Source: Liolophura sinensis (taxonomy: Eukaryota; Mollusca; Polyplacophora; Chitonida; Chitonidae). From it: a stretch of DNA of 64,000 bases. The position numbers and the translations under genes are program-made. Where the stretch lies: the NCBI RefSeq assembly GCF_032854445.1, contig NC_088301.1, positions 11,342,281-11,406,280 of the forward strand, given 5' to 3'. This document shows positions 46,473 to 58,189 of this stretch, in pieces. The notes under the pieces are model-generated. The model saw only the letters and a program-made list of their open reading frames with translations. It was not told where the DNA came from and did not search any database. Each line of letters begins with the position of its first letter. The first letter of the stretch is position 1.

Positions 46473-47011
46473 GAAAGTTGAATCATCTAAAATTTCATGG
46501 AATTTTTGCCAATTCATCGTGGATCATTGTTAATTTTTTAGGGGATTTACAGATATAAAATCAGATATAACTTCATATAACAGGGTGATGATTTGTTGAA
46601 AAATTCAAAGAAAATTTACTGTTAATTGTTTTGGTGGATGAAGGGAAGAGTGTAAGAACTGCAATCCTTCAGCCTACATTTCCAAAGGTATAATGCATAA
46701 ACATTTAAAAATGAAATAAATATTAAATAATATGATTAATATTAATTTGCTAAAAAAAATTCTACTGCGAAGATTATCGAAGCTTAATTACCCATGGCTT
46801 TTGAAGATGGATTAAATGCATATGTACATGTAACAAAAAAAAAAAAAACAAGTATATTTTGAATGTATTCTGTCTGCAGGGCAAAATGCTGGGCGTGTCC
46901 ATCGGCTGCTTTATCGGCATGTTCCCTTTGTTGTTCTTCAAAAAGGATGAGTGTGATGGGAATCATGAACCTGGCCCAAGCACACCCGTCGCGGAACAGA
47001 CAAAGAAATGA
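37333..47011 (+). CDS. TMEM65: Transmembrane protein 65, complete, 235 residues in seven exons
   Basis: Mitochondrial inner-membrane protein tied to Na+-dependent Ca2+ efflux in vertebrates. Exons: 37333-37597, 39757-39795, 41086-41153, 41741-41795, 42596-42638, 43244-43349, 46880-47011. GT-AG borders and phases agree, and the sum is 708 nt. The N-terminus is basic and serine-rich without acidic residues for about 45 positions, as in a mitochondrial presequence. The helical-hairpin core HNALPFIGFGFLDNFMMIVA, then GAVLGISTMTAAGLGNMISD, aligns closely with human TMEM65 (HNAIPFIGFGFLDN.. and LGISTMAAAALGNLVSD). A last membrane segment (MLGVSIGCFIGMFPLLFF) precedes a short polar tail. PPLTPQQILLKRTRR matches the human loop PDLTPKQVDMWQTR. 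The length is close to the 240 of the human protein. The ATG at 37333 has A at -3. Upstream in-frame sequence has no other ATG, only GTG. Confidence 0.96.
38867..38942 (+). mobile_element. Possible SINE tail remnant
   Basis: Reads CTGGTTTCCTCCAAGTGTC and AAATTCTTCAGTATGGTGTT, ending CAGTCAAATAAATAA. Too diverged to be sure. Confidence 0.4.
39166..39250 (+). mobile_element. SINE head fragment
   Basis: Reads GGTCTCCGTGGCTGAGGGGT and GTGAGTTCAAGTCCAGCC, so the A-box and B-box region is retained; the core is lost. In TMEM65 intron 1. Confidence 0.7.
40058..40272 (-). mobile_element. MITE-like repeat family B, copy 4 (inverted)
   Basis: In a TMEM65 intron. The reverse complement shows the same block order (TTGAAATATTCTGAGACAGC, a GAGAAATA block, a CTGGAAAAAAGTGC block). 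This copy is more diverged than the others. Confidence 0.5.
40418..40539. mobile_element. Short MITE-like element with 15-bp terminal inverted repeats
   Basis: The left end GGGGCTGTTTCTCAA and right end TTGAGAGACAGCCCC form an inverted repeat with one mismatch, 122 bp in all. It lies in a TMEM65 intron. The ends resemble those of the hairpin element at 57782-57907. Confidence 0.6.
41564..41687. repeat. 52-bp tandem duplication plus partial third copy in a TMEM65 intron
   Basis: AAGCATATAAGCGTTGAATG starts at 41564 and 41616 and the two 52-bp units are identical. A third, shorter and diverged start (AAGCATATAAACATTGAATG) follows at 41668. It ends about 50 bp before exon 41741. Confidence 0.95.
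42313..42528. mobile_element. MITE-like element with GGGGCYTGTTTCA terminal inverted repeats
   Basis: The left end GGGGCTTGTTTCA and right end TGAAACAGGCCCC are inverted repeats of 13 bp with one mismatch, 216 bp apart, in a TMEM65 intron. No open frame of note. Ends of this type are common among non-autonomous DNA elements of marine invertebrates. Confidence 0.6.
42941..43082 (+). mobile_element. SINE copy, 3' half
   Basis: Contains GGTGTGCCAGCAACTTGTAG, ACCGTAATGCTGGCCGCTGT and GTGAAATATTCTCGAGGA, ending GGAATAAATAAATC. In a TMEM65 intron. Confidence 0.85.
43656..43960 (+). mobile_element. Second, distinct tRNA-derived SINE family, near full length
   Basis: The head has an A-box-like TGGCCTAATGATGAGAGC and a B-box-like GATCCAGGATCACTGCC. 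The body reads GGCTGGTTGGCCAGGTGTC, AGTGTAATGTGACGCAGTG, GGATGTCATGTCTGGTGTCT and ATTTGCGGCAGCAGTTTGGC. It does not share the core or tail of the common SINE. In TMEM65 intron 6. The copy at 5836-5915 carries the same body. Confidence 0.65.
44396..44532 (-). mobile_element. SINE copy, inverted 3' half
   Basis: TTATTTATTTATTTATTTGA, GCATTATGGTGGGAGGAAAC and CCCACGACCATCCGCATGT mark the inverse core. In the last TMEM65 intron. Confidence 0.87.
46031..46210. repeat. Diverged direct repeat, about 108-bp spacing, in the last TMEM65 intron
   Basis: TTGGCACGACATACTC..GTGAAACATGCATTCTGGTA (from 46031) is echoed by TTGGCATGACTCACTC..GTGAGATGTGCATTCTGGCA (from 46139). This explains two overlapping minus-strand open frames here; they are not taken as genes. 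Confidence 0.6.
46424..46470. repeat. Long AT dinucleotide microsatellite
   Basis: Uninterrupted alternating T and A for about 46 bp, 410 bp upstream of the last TMEM65 exon. Confidence 0.97.
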
Positions 47012-50000
47012 ATGTGTTCTGTACCCAGAGCAGGTCCTGCGTTATACTCTGGTTTGCTGGTGCTGCGGGACAGGGGACATAACTCTTGTTGCCACTTGTC
47101 CAGGCCTTCCTACCCTGTATCCATCCTACTGCCTTAATTCATGTGGTCAATTATGTCAACATACTGCCAGTGGACACTGTTTCTCCACTGTTTCTTCCTC
47201 AGCTGAGAATTTTAATCACATGGGGAGAAGGAACCGGGACTAGATGCTGGAAAGCTGCTCTGTTTCATGGCTTTTGGAGAATGCACAGGAGGGGTACAAC
47301 AGGGCAATTTAACATGAAATTCATTTTTCTTGAATTTTTGTCTGTTGACAGCCTGTAAAAATTTCTTATTTTAATGGATATGTTGGCTGACTTTTTTCTA
47401 CAGAAACTGTCTCGTTGTAGGGTAAGTTTTTTTTATTACTTCCGCCATGTTTTGATGGTGTTTATTCGTATTTCTGAGTGTCTGTCAACAACTTGTGAGG
47501 AAAAGTTAGGGTAAGATTTGGATGAAATTTGCTTGTGAGCTGAGTGCTAGTCCTATAAAAATTTTGGTAATATCTGGATATTTGTCTGAATGGAAGAATA
47601 TTTTCTCATGATTCATTGCCATGGTGAGAAGGGTATTGTCCCGTCGTAGTGATATGTACATTTAGCTTTATTCCTAAACTTAGTACTGTTTATCTCATTC
47701 ATGTTAATTACCTCGACTTGTAGGAGGGAGTTTGGTAAATGGAACAGCCGGCTATAGAAAAGCTGGAACTGTGGATTGCCACTCCCAGAATTTTCTCTTC
47801 TCCTGACTTCAGTCTCCTCCAGTATTTGATCATGTGATGCCACATTATCTTGGTTGTAGCTTGTTGTACCTACATATGTACATGGAGATGCATAGGTAGT
47901 ACGGTAGTACCTCTATACCGGGTAGTGACGGAAATACGGATTTTCATTTCAAAACCAGTTATCATAGATATCTGTGATTTTAATTTCTTTTGTATATGTT
48001 TAGAAACATGGGAAGGTGTGATTTGAAGCTTTCAAAAGAAAAACTAGTCTTTGTTGATTGAAGTTTCTTACATTCATGGTTGTTTATCCATTTATAACAC
48101 TCTGGCTAATCAGAATATATAACTTCTGAGTGGCTGCTTCAAAAACAAATAGCTTAACCCCATATCTTTAATAGCTTTACCAAATACCAGGTAAACTTTT
48201 TTTAAGTGTAATGTGAGTTCTGAAAGGATGAATCTGATTGGTAGTAAATTTTATTCATTCAAAGGAGTACTATTTAGGGAAAGCATAAATGGGTGATGTA
48301 CTTCATCCCCCCCCCAACCCCCAAACATTTTCAGACAGCTACCAGTTCTTTTACACAGCTCCTGGACTCCAACCACTTGTAAATTGAATCAAGTTACTCT
48401 CCCGCCCCTGCTAACATCTAGTTCAGTGATAAGTAACCTAAGGAACAGTTTCTAAATCACACTTTAGCGAGATCGAGGCCATGTCTGCTGGGTTTGTCCA
48501 AAGTCAGAAACTTAAAAAACTGGGTGGATAAATAACTAACGCCTTCATTGTGTTTCTTCGAGCATTCCACAATATTTTATTCCCTGTACATGAAAGTAAC
48601 AATGAGTGAATGTGGTCCATTTGTTGTGTGTGACTGAAAATGTGCAACTGATTGTGTTTTGTGTTTATAATAGCATTGTCTAGACTGTTGAATGGAAATT
48701 TACATATTTATATGCATTGCCAATTTTTTTTTATTTATTAGGATTTGTTAACACAAGCAGTAAATATACATGTGTAAATGTTGCTTTTTTAGAGATTTGT
48801 TAATAGGCACAGTAAATATACATGTAAATGTTATGGTTTCTCAGATTTTTGAGTTTAGAGATCTTTAGATGTGATATACATGTATTATACTGATATAGTT
48901 TGTTTTCAGGGGATGCTTATTTTTTATCACCCATATTTAGATATGTTTCACAAGCACATACCACTTCATATTCCTTCACCACTAGAATTGTGCGGCAGCA
49001 TTTTTTTCTCAGATTATTACGCATGTAATGTTATTATTGAACAATGTTACCATGGCAACATGGTAGTAACAGCATGTGGCAATATGGTTTGAATGTTTTC
49101 CTCATTTGGAAACTGATACAAGTGTTACAGAGATGCAGAAACTAGCAGAGCTGCCAAGACTAGTTTGTACATCATTTTTTTTATGCTTACTGCACGAATG
49201 TTATAACTTATTATTATTAGTTCATTTTAAGGTTTTATTTTGCTTGTATCTGTATGTTCAAACATATTTATCATGTTGAACATTATTTAAACTATAAAAT
49301 AGATGCTTCGTACAAACATGTTTAAAATTATGTTTTTCGTTAGCATATATTTCAGATGAATTCTAACTGAATGGTTTTGTATAGGCCTACATTTAGGGAT
49401 ATGTATATGTATATATTATTATATCCTTGTCATGTGTGTGCAATTAGTTTTTGATTAATGTTTGAAAATAATCAGGTGATGTGTCTGCAAACCACGGTAA
49501 TTTTTTTGTTTTATGTATTAAGATTTGTAGATGGAAGGGCACTGTCAGTGACTGTAGGTCAAAATCCAAATCCATTGTAATTTGTTTTAATGGTAATGCC
49601 TTGCAGATACATAGTTAATGTCTGTGTTTCACAATGAAATGGTCTAGTTTCCTGTTTGAAATACTGTACACTCTACCCTCCAGTCATACCTCTTATGATA
49701 GGTACTGTTTAATTGTTCTGTAACACGATTCACAGTCTGATGTGTAGTTTGTGGCCTTTTATGAAGCCACCTCACTTGTATAGGCCTGGAATTCTTAACC
49801 ATTTTTTTAAAACCTTTTAGTACAGGTGTCTCACAAAGGTGTAATGAATTGGCTAGCCTCTCTGTATGTTCGTCCACCCATGTGTGGGTGTATTTCACAT
49901 TCAGTATGGTTGTGAGAAGGGGGCCGAGGTGACTAGCCAGGCGGCACAATTACACCATACCCTCACACCAGTCCTGTCGCTGTGAGTCCAGCTCATGCTG

Positions 50001-53000
50001 GATTCCTATTCGACTATATGTGGGAAGGTCTGCCAGCAACCGGCAGATGGCCATGGATTCCCCCTAGGGCTAGGGCCAGTTTCTTTTCACCATAATGCTG
50101 GATGATGCTGTATAAGTGCAATAATCTTTTTTATGGCATAAACGCTAATCAAATATATAAATAAGTAAATAAGTAAATAAATAGTGAGCCAATAACACAG
50201 GAGATGTTACGCTTTCTCAATAAACACACAGACTTGTTACTATATGTATGCTAGAGATTTCTGTGGAATTGACCTGATTGAACACTGTGTGAAAATTTCC
50301 CTAATTCACCCTCTGCATCCAGAAACTGATCATACAGTACTTGATTCTGTGCTGATTGAATGTTTGTTGCCGTCTTTTCAGGGTGTATCATGGATACCAT
50401 TGTTTATAAAAGTAATGCATTTATATAATACATATAACTGTATGTAATATAGTATTTAATGTATAAGACAGACGGCATGTTTTTGTTTTACTCCTGTTTC
50501 ACCATACCAGCTATTTGTATGTAAAACAGAATAACCAATTTTGCGTCTTAAAATCAGGGTTAAATGCCAAGGATCCAGGTTTGCAGTGCATTAAAAAACG
50601 CTGTTGTAAGATTCAGGGGATAGCACAAAGTTTTTCTGTTAATTTCATTTTTACCTGGCATGAAGTCAAGCAAGAACACTCAGCGTCACCAATCAAATGC
50701 TCTTCACGTACACACTAGTACAAACGGCTTTGATCGCCTTACTCGTCATATCTGCCTGATTCAGCAGCATGTGAGCTTAATGTTATCACATCACCTAAGG
50801 CAAAATTTATGGAATCTGCCGAAGATTGTGTTTTGAGGGACCCATCTAAGGGTGAAATAGTTTTATTCGTTGTAACTCCTTTTAAACCATGGTATTAGCT
50901 CTGTTCCAAAGGACTTCCTTCATATCAGTTTAGTATTTCAAACAAATTTCTTTTGGAACTGGAACAGATCTTATATTGCGAGTAGATCATGTACATATTT
51001 AAAACTTCATCAGCCATTATTAAGTGGTGTTTTTGTCATTTCAACCATTCCTCTTTTTCTCTCTTTAACTTTCAACATACATTTTGAAAATTTTTAATCT
51101 AGTGATGGTGGTATTTTTAATATTAAGTTAATAATTTTTCTTTCTTGGATTTGAAGATGGAACTTGAGAGTTTTGAGTTTTACACTTTAGTGCTTTTTAA
51201 TCTAAATCTGTCTTTAGCCCAGCAATGCTGAAAATGTTTCTTGCAAAAATGGAAACCACTTGCAGAAGGGTAGGTTGTTTGAGATAAAATAAGATGAAAA
51301 AATGTGAGATGAACCCAAATCACAACACTGTAATCACTCTGTTCTGGCTATGCAGTGTAGAGCATTCACAAAACACCTGCCACAACGAATATAAATCCAT
51401 GGGTGTTCCACTTATGTGCCTAGTCAGTTGTTACAGTCTGGTGAAAGATGGGGGCCGTTTCACGCACAGGCCTTTAGGGATCTATCTTGGTATGTGTGAA
51501 TCCCTATCAGCTCTACAAATGATTAGAACTCTCCACTGTATAATCTGAGTTCGATTCCGAAAGGTTACCGATAGACTAATTTGAACTAGGAAAAGGCTAT
51601 ATTGACAGAAGCAATATGTGGCCTGCCATACCAAATTAAATGGGTATTACGTTGTTTAGATTGTAGCTGTATGTTTGTGGAATTGTGGAAGAATAGTTGA
51701 TAATATTGAGATCAAGTTTCTTCCATGTTATGAGTTCGTTTATATGGTGATTTTGTACGTCATTGTTGCGGCCACAAATCTATCAATCAGAGTGGAAGTT
51801 ATAATTGCACTCCAACCTGTTGAGAAGTTGCGTAAGATTTATAAAAAATTGAGATTGTGAATTTGGAATTTGAAAAAAAAATTATATTGTATGCAGTTGT
51901 GGAATTATATCTACAGGCAGGAAAATATATCAAAATACACAATGCGCAAATTATACCATATAAACGCTGATATAAATGTTGCGATTTACTTTGTGATAAG
52001 GTTGGCAGTAATACCGTATTTATCAGACATGAAATAAACCAAATAGATATGCAGGATCAGTTGTCTCTTTTGTGTGTTTTTCTTTATTGAAAAGCATTTT
52101 ATGTTGACTCAATCCTCACTGTCGTTTATAGTGTTTAAAGCCTTCAGATTTTCACGGGATGCTGGTTACGCATCAGCCTATTTGACTTCATGTTTATAGT
52201 ATCACGCTGCTAAAACGGGCATAGGCTATATAAAATATACATGCCTTCTTCAAACCTCTTGTATGCCTCCTGGTAGCCTGTAGAACCCTCCGAAATACCG
52301 TGATGCATGCACCAAACTCACACGTACTACGTGTGCCATATGACAGGTATACAGGTATGGTGAAGTATAACTGGAACATGTGACGCGTTTGAACCCACTC
52401 GCTGCGGATTTACATGTATGTCAATCGGAGAATTTGTAGTGAAGCAGGCGTACTGTGTAGGCCTTTGATCTTCGGTGGTTTCCCTGGAGTATGTTGCAGT
52501 ATTTTTTAGGTTGGCACCGTGGGGAGAGAATATTGTTTATAACGATCATAGACAAACTTAATACAGTGCAACGAATATTAGCTGCATTATAGACAGGCAC
52601 GAAAAGTAACATGGGTTACATAAATGCTACCTTTATGTTCGGTTCGTACACCAATGGCCCAGCATGCAATTAGTCTTGGTGCCGCTGCACAGAAGCCCAC
52701 CCTAAATCCACAACAGATTCAACACATCTTACAGACATAGACCTACCCGTCTGTGCATGTTAAGGCATATCATTGAGGAATGTTATGCGATACGGAAACG
52801 TTATTTTACGATTTGTGTGAAATTAGTAATAAATGTCCATACCTAGGCCTGTAACAGAACAAAAATCTGTTTTATTTACTTTTAAAGTTAAAACTAATAT
52901 CAGCGTCCAGGAGGAAATTAAGGATTTAAGGTATTTATTAATTAGCCCTATATGTATATATGTTCATTTTACAAACATAGGCTTCATCGAGAAGGGTGGA

Positions 53001-53400
53001 AAATCGATTTGCACACAAGCCAGTTCTCCCTCCCCACCCCTTAAATTTTACCCTGTGCCATAATGGGACCCCTTTTTACGAATGGGTGAAGTTGACTGAT
53101 CTGGGTACGATTGCACAAAACTATTTCTGACAAATCAACATTACAGTTCATAATTCATCTGAAGTTGAAATTTGGATAGAGGTTGTCAAACTTTTAATTT
53201 TTACGGCCCAAAAATAAACTCAAAATTCACATTTCAAATTCTGACTTAAATGGCTTTGTGGAATCGGCGCCAAGCGTATGTTTACCTGTGACCCATACGT
53301 GCGGTATTTCGATGTCTTGTCTTTGGTTGAGGGGAAAGGGATGCTTAACAACATGACGGAGTTGTGTCCCTTGTTTCGATCGCTGCCTGGGTGACGTCGG
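47012..53400. other. TMEM65 3' UTR and intergenic sequence; no other exon recognised
   Basis: AT-rich sequence with one SINE (49920-50182) and a small 52-bp offset duplication (48741-48832, GATTTGTTAA..CAGTAAATATACATG). A canonical AATAAA outside the SINE is at 52033-52038, which would imply a 3' UTR of about 5 kb. An earlier AATAAA occurs only in the SINE tail. Where the transcript ends is open. Confidence 0.5.
49920..50182 (+). mobile_element. SINE copy, near full length
   Basis: Contains GCTGTGAGTCCAGCTCATGC, GGGAAGGTCTGCCAGCAACC and a CATAATGCTGGATGATGCTG core, with an AAATAAGTAAATAAG tail. It lies downstream of TMEM65. Confidence 0.85.
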
Positions 53401-53484
53401 TTGTTTACAAATGGCCGCGTAACCAGGACCGCACGTCGTGGTGTTGGTAACGTTGGGGAGAATCCTGCAGCTGTCTACTAATCG
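53401..53484 (+). promoter_or_regulatory. Candidate promoter and non-coding first exon of the 158-residue protein gene
   Basis: The region 53380-53460 is relatively CpG-rich, with a TGACGTC element (CRE-like, 53391-53397) and AAATGGCCGC (53410-53419), resembling a YY1-type site. It ends with a consensus donor (ATCG before GTAAGT, donor at 53485). The next strong acceptor in a sensible position is at 55911-55916, before the coding exon. Confidence 0.45.
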
Positions 53485-55916
53485 GTAAGTTAGCGGACGG
53501 AAGAAGTACTTGTATAACAGAGCTGTACTTTCTCAAGAGCACCTCAAAAGCACCTCAGCATAATAATTAAAGGACGATACTATGTAGCCTACTGTACTCT
53601 ATATGCTTGCGCTACAATAGGCCTAGGAGCTTACCACAAGTGACAACCAAAGGGCCTAGTAGATTTTTGTAAAATATTCAAGTACCCATAATACAGCAAC
53701 CAGCATAAATGTTTCCCATAATCCATTCAAATTCCTATTCTTTCAAATATTACATATGGTAAACAAATGCCTACGACACTGATTCTAGTTCATGCGCAGC
53801 CGGTCAAAACCTGGGTGTTGTAGGCCTACACAGATCTGCATTATCACCACTGAAACAACCCCCGTCACCCCGAAAAAAAAATAAATAACGAAAGGTCTGC
53901 TACACACGAAAAACAGGCCTACGTCAACTAGGTCTAACTATCTGTAGGGGCCTACACTCTGTACCGAAGACCTAGACCTACTTAGCCCCACATGTCTGTC
54001 ACGCACGGCCCAGTTGTATTTCATATATTATTAGAATACAAATGATGTCCAACTAAAGGGCTCTACGACCGCTGTTGGTCGCTTTAGAATTGTCTCCATG
54101 GTTCCAAGGACGTAGGTCTACATGGAGACATGGATTCTCAACATTTCCTGTAAGATAGTCGGATCGAGCCAACACCTCGATCGACGATTCATAGATAAGC
54201 ACGCCTCATATGAGCGAGCCTACTTTTTTTATAAAATGTTTAAATGGTGTAAGTATTTAAATGATGTCAAATATGAATGCTAATATCATAGAAACCTACG
54301 CAGGAAAATGACTGCTTGCAGTTGTGATATTCAGGTACCGGTATTGTTATATTTCAAGATCTTTAACATCTATAATGCGACTGAACACATGCTGTTGGTT
54401 TGGCACAGGATATAGTGTTAGCCTAAATTACAACATTTTTTTAGCATGAGAAAGTGATAACCTATCATCATAAATTATTTCCATGCCCCACTACTGTTAA
54501 AATGTTGGATTTAACATAATTGAATTTATATGTAACATGTCATGCAGTTTTAAGAGAGAAGCACAGCTACAGTTTGCAAAGCACAGAAGTCATTTGAACT
54601 ACGAGCACATTAAGTGGGCCTACTATACGGACATCGCTTCACCTAATTCGGAAACGTTCTATCCATATATATGCGTTGTGTTTGATAGACACTGTGATTT
54701 GCATTTGGTGTTGCTGCGCTTGTCACGTTTGATATAGACTCAATGTTTTACGGAAGATTTTGCAAGAAAATCTGGAGAATAACAGTAGTTGCTTATCATG
54801 GAAATTGAGCATTAGTGCGCAACAGGTTCTTTAGGGAAGAACCGAAAAATTACAAGCCCTGTCGGGCCATAAGGGTCCTTTTCAATATTGTCGGTGATGT
54901 GAGAAGGACGACGTGATTTTTTTAGAGTACAGCATTTTGATTTTAGTTGAAACGTCTAGCTTCAGAACGCTCCCCTACATGTATCTTTGTTTCAAGCTTA
55001 TTGAACTTATGCATATACAATCCATTAAATATTATCCTTGTTGGCTGGAAAGGGACAGAGAGAAGGGGGAAAATTTCCTCCTATGATATCAGTAGAGGGT
55101 GATGGAAGAGACAGCAGAAATGTCAATTCTAAACTTGTTGAATGGTGATTACATTTCCGTTATAGATGTGAAGTATAGAGAAGAAAAAATTAATGCAGCA
55201 AGTCTTTGGAAACGAAATTTGGGGAAGGTGTTGACTTAAGCCATCAACAACAATGACTGGGCCTATTCCCATAGTTGTAAACCGCACTTAATCTGCTGTA
55301 TATATTAAACTTCTCTTGATATGCCATATTGTATCAAAGGATATATCTTTCCACATCTATTTCTGTCATTTCAAGACTTCATTTGGACGAGTGTTTAGAA
55401 AGGCATTAAATCGGAGACATACAAGGTAAATTATTAAACTTGTACAGATGTATTTTGTACATTTCCCAAAATCCAAATAGTACGCGCCTCATCAAACGAC
55501 ACCATATTTCGCTGGCCGCTTCAAAATTCGCCTGTATCAGACTTGTCGCAGATAAGTCTACCCGCGAGGGCGTCCCGTCACTCGTACTACACACAGATGT
55601 ATGGCTAAAAGGAGAAACAGGTTCGAGTGATAAGTGAAAACAGCTGCATTCTTGGGTTATATAGAGATATCTTTTTTTTTTTTTTTTTTTAAATTTCATT
55701 TCGATTTTCTCAGTGTATGTCTTTGGTTTTGATCTCTCTGAAGTGCAATTTCTTGGTTGAGCAACGTCACAAAAATAAAACGATATACATTTTAAACTTC
55801 ATGCAGGGTACTTTTTCGATACATATATACATTTGGTCTGGTGTTGGTTTTACTTTAAAGGAAATCCATTTTATAGACATTTTATTAATTTTGCATAATT
55901 CTGTTACTTGTTTCAG
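53485..55916 (+). other. Probable first intron of the 158-residue protein gene
   Basis: Lies between the proposed non-coding exon and the coding exon. It holds a T20 run at 55671-55690 and short open frames without recognisable content. TAGGCCTA-type palindromes are frequent in its first part. Confidence 0.35.
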
Positions 55917-55923
55917 GACAGCC

Positions 55924-56400
55924 ATGTCATTTGACGTAAATTACCAGCTGGTGCGACCAGCGGGAAGCACTGTGGGCAGCCAGCAGACTGAGCCCCTCAT
56001 GGATAGGATGACCTGCGTGTCTACCCTGAACCGGATCGCTAATGTAGCCTGTGAGAAGATCATGCTACTGATGAACAACACGAGGCTGCTGAAACACCCC
56101 CGCCTCTCAACAATGGGCGAAGTCCTCATGTATCTCCATGGTGAACACGATGATCTGGGACTTCCGGGAGATCGGGGCGACCTCTGGCGGCGGAAACTTG
56201 CCGAACAAATCTACCTCCATTACGCCGTGCATGGCGTGGACCACACTAATGTTGTACAGATCGTGGACGCCGCTATTTTGTTGAGGAAAACAACCAGCCG
56301 TATCTTAGCTGAAAATCCGAATCGTCAGGAAACACCACCGTACGTGGACATCAGCGACACGATGCTGGACATTCTGGGCAGGATTGCAGACATGCACTAA
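55924..56400 (+). CDS. Uncharacterised 158-residue protein, single coding exon
   Basis: The open frame continues upstream, but a strong acceptor (CTGTTACTTGTTTCAG) ends at 55916 and the ATG at 55924 has GCC before it, so this is the chosen start. The protein starts MSFDVNYQLVRPAGSTVG. It is soluble, without signal peptide or membrane segment. It has predicted helical stretches (CVSTLNRIANVACEKIMLLM, KLAEQIYLHYAVHGVDHTNV, VQIVDAAILLRKTTSRIL) and ends DTMLDILGRIADMH. Codon use is balanced and GC-rich at third positions compared with the flanking AT-rich DNA, which supports real coding. I recognise no family. An all-helical, possibly signalling or death-fold-like adaptor is conceivable but not supported by a motif. 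Confidence 0.75.
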   Translation: MSFDVNYQLVRPAGSTVGSQQTEPLMDRMTCVSTLNRIANVACEKIMLLMNNTRLLKHPRLSTMGEVLMYLHGEHDDLGLPGDRGDLWRRKLAEQIYLHYAVHGVDHTNVVQIVDAAILLRKTTSRILAENPNRQETPPYVDISDTMLDILGRIADMH

Positions 56401-56692
56401 TGCCAAAAAGAAAATGGCACTGGTGAATCAATATTAGAACCCCCCATGCCACGTAATACCTTTTAGTATCTGCGGTCATTTATATATATTTGTATATTAT
56501 ATATTATTGTTGCAGATTTGCAAATATGTAGATGTACAAGGACGCAATTACATTTCAAATGAAGTCAGCATAACGGTTTTTGTTGTTATTTTGGCTGTTG
56601 AAACTTCACTGTCACATTTCGCTTTTCAGGTAATCATATGTACAATTCTCGTCATTGCTTCAGTGCTGCTTTGTGCTGTCTGAACAGTACAA

Positions 56693-56698
56693 ATTAAA
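56693..56698 (+). terminator. Candidate polyadenylation signal ATTAAA
   Basis: ATTAAA about 290 bp after the stop codon of the 158-residue protein. It is the first variant signal downstream; AATAAA appears only at about 57393. Confidence 0.4.
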
Positions 56699-57781
56699 TC
56701 TCACACAGATTTGATGTCAAATCTTTACACTACAAATATAAAAGACTACACCATGGAAAGTTGAACCAGAACACGGACCGCCGACCGGTGCGATAGTGAC
56801 AAATAGCCATACCTGACCGGTGAAACCCGGTTTGTTGTCCCTTTACTTCGATTTGGGTTTTATTCTGGCTATAGGCACATAACTTGCGGAATGCCACAAT
56901 GATTTGTCTCTGGTGCAGGAAAACATACTTCTGGTTGTAGTGTCTTCAGTAGTAAGCTTGGTTGGATGCTACACATAATTGCCATTTTCAAGACACTTTC
57001 ACAATATATTGGCGTTCCAAATCATATCAAGAAATGGAACAGGAAAAATATGGAAGTCCTGTATAACTTATTTATTTTGCCCTAGCTACGGTATCGCATT
57101 TATTATGAGGAAGTACCTACCCAACCAATCAAAACCTCTCTTCTCCAGAGGCGAGCTATTAATGTTATTTCTCTTTTTTTTATCGCCTTAATCTTACAAC
57201 CTTTAACACAGTCTCTAAAAATGTTACTTTTACCAGAGCTAAATGTTAATGTCTACTCGAGTTTATCATTCTCACCTTCTGCCACGCAACTTTCGTCAGC
57301 CTTCATCCTACAGTCTTTTATTCAAAACTATCGAACAAGAACTCAAAACTTCAGTTTTTTACAAGCCTCTTTACGACCTAAAGCTATCAGAGAATAAATC
57401 TGTGCCCACCATAAAAACGTGTAACGGTTATAATCAAAACTCGTTCTACCGATCTTCTAGGTCAGATTCCATATCTTGATTAGAATCATGTTATACATAC
57501 TCTAGATAAAGAGAGTCCATGTGTATATAAGGTTGAGACGGATTGTTCGTGTTTTATGACATCACTTCCTGTCTCATCACCGTGACCCCCAGTGACCTCG
57601 GCGTTTTTCAGTATTTCTGTACAAAATTTACTAGTGGTGGCGGTGATGTAAAGCGAAAGGTACAGAGCGACGCATGCGCTGTGAGGAGTACGGTACCAGC
57701 TTCATATAAGGTCAAAGTGGGACATCTTTATATAGATGGTCCTGGAATGTGTCGAAGTATACGCCAGTCATTCGTAGATCT

Positions 57782-57907
57782 GGGCGCGAATTCTCAAAGG
57801 GGTCGTAATATTACGCCGGCCTAATCACAATGACGTCGCATACTGACGGTATACGCCGCCCGGTACTTGCGACCGGCGTAACGTTATACCGCTTTGAGAA
57901 CAGCCGT
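57782..57907. mobile_element. Hairpin-type MITE-like element
   Basis: Arms 57791-57821 and 57870-57900 are inverted copies (TTCTCAAAGGGGTCGTAATA against the complement of TATACCGCTTTGAGAA, meeting at CGCCGG). About 48 bp separate them. The element is GC-richer than its surroundings. Confidence 0.55.
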
Positions 57908-57940
57908 CTAGAAACATTTGAATCTGAGCGGCATCCAGTG

Positions 57941-58058
57941 ATTTATTTATTTATTTGATTGGTGTTTTACGCCGTACTCAAGAATGTTTCACTTATACGA
58001 CGGTGGCTAGCATTATGATGAAACCCACGACCATCCGCAGGTTGCTGCTGATCTTCCC
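57941..58058 (-). mobile_element. SINE copy, inverted 3' part with an internal deletion
   Basis: Reads TTTATTTGATTGGTGTTTTA, CGCCGTACTCAAGAATGTTT and GCTAGCATTATG, then jumps directly to AAACCCACGACCATCCGCAG, skipping about 30 bp of core. Confidence 0.8.
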
Positions 58059-58189
58059 AACACCTGGTGATGGTTATGCACCATCAATTGGACAAATGAG
58101 GGCACCATCAGCCGCTGAGGACTTTTCTCTGGGTAATGTCCAAAGATAGCATGTACCACCGGAGGATCCAGAAATCGAGTGATGGATTG

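Noticed and set aside
49644-49949. Minus-strand 101-residue open frame downstream of TMEM65
   Set aside because: Overlaps the start of a SINE and shows no recognisable domain or splice sites.
51440-51560. Possible third SINE, from a B-box-like GAGTTCGATTCCG near 51548
   Set aside because: Only a single box-like motif, with no second copy in the window to define an element.
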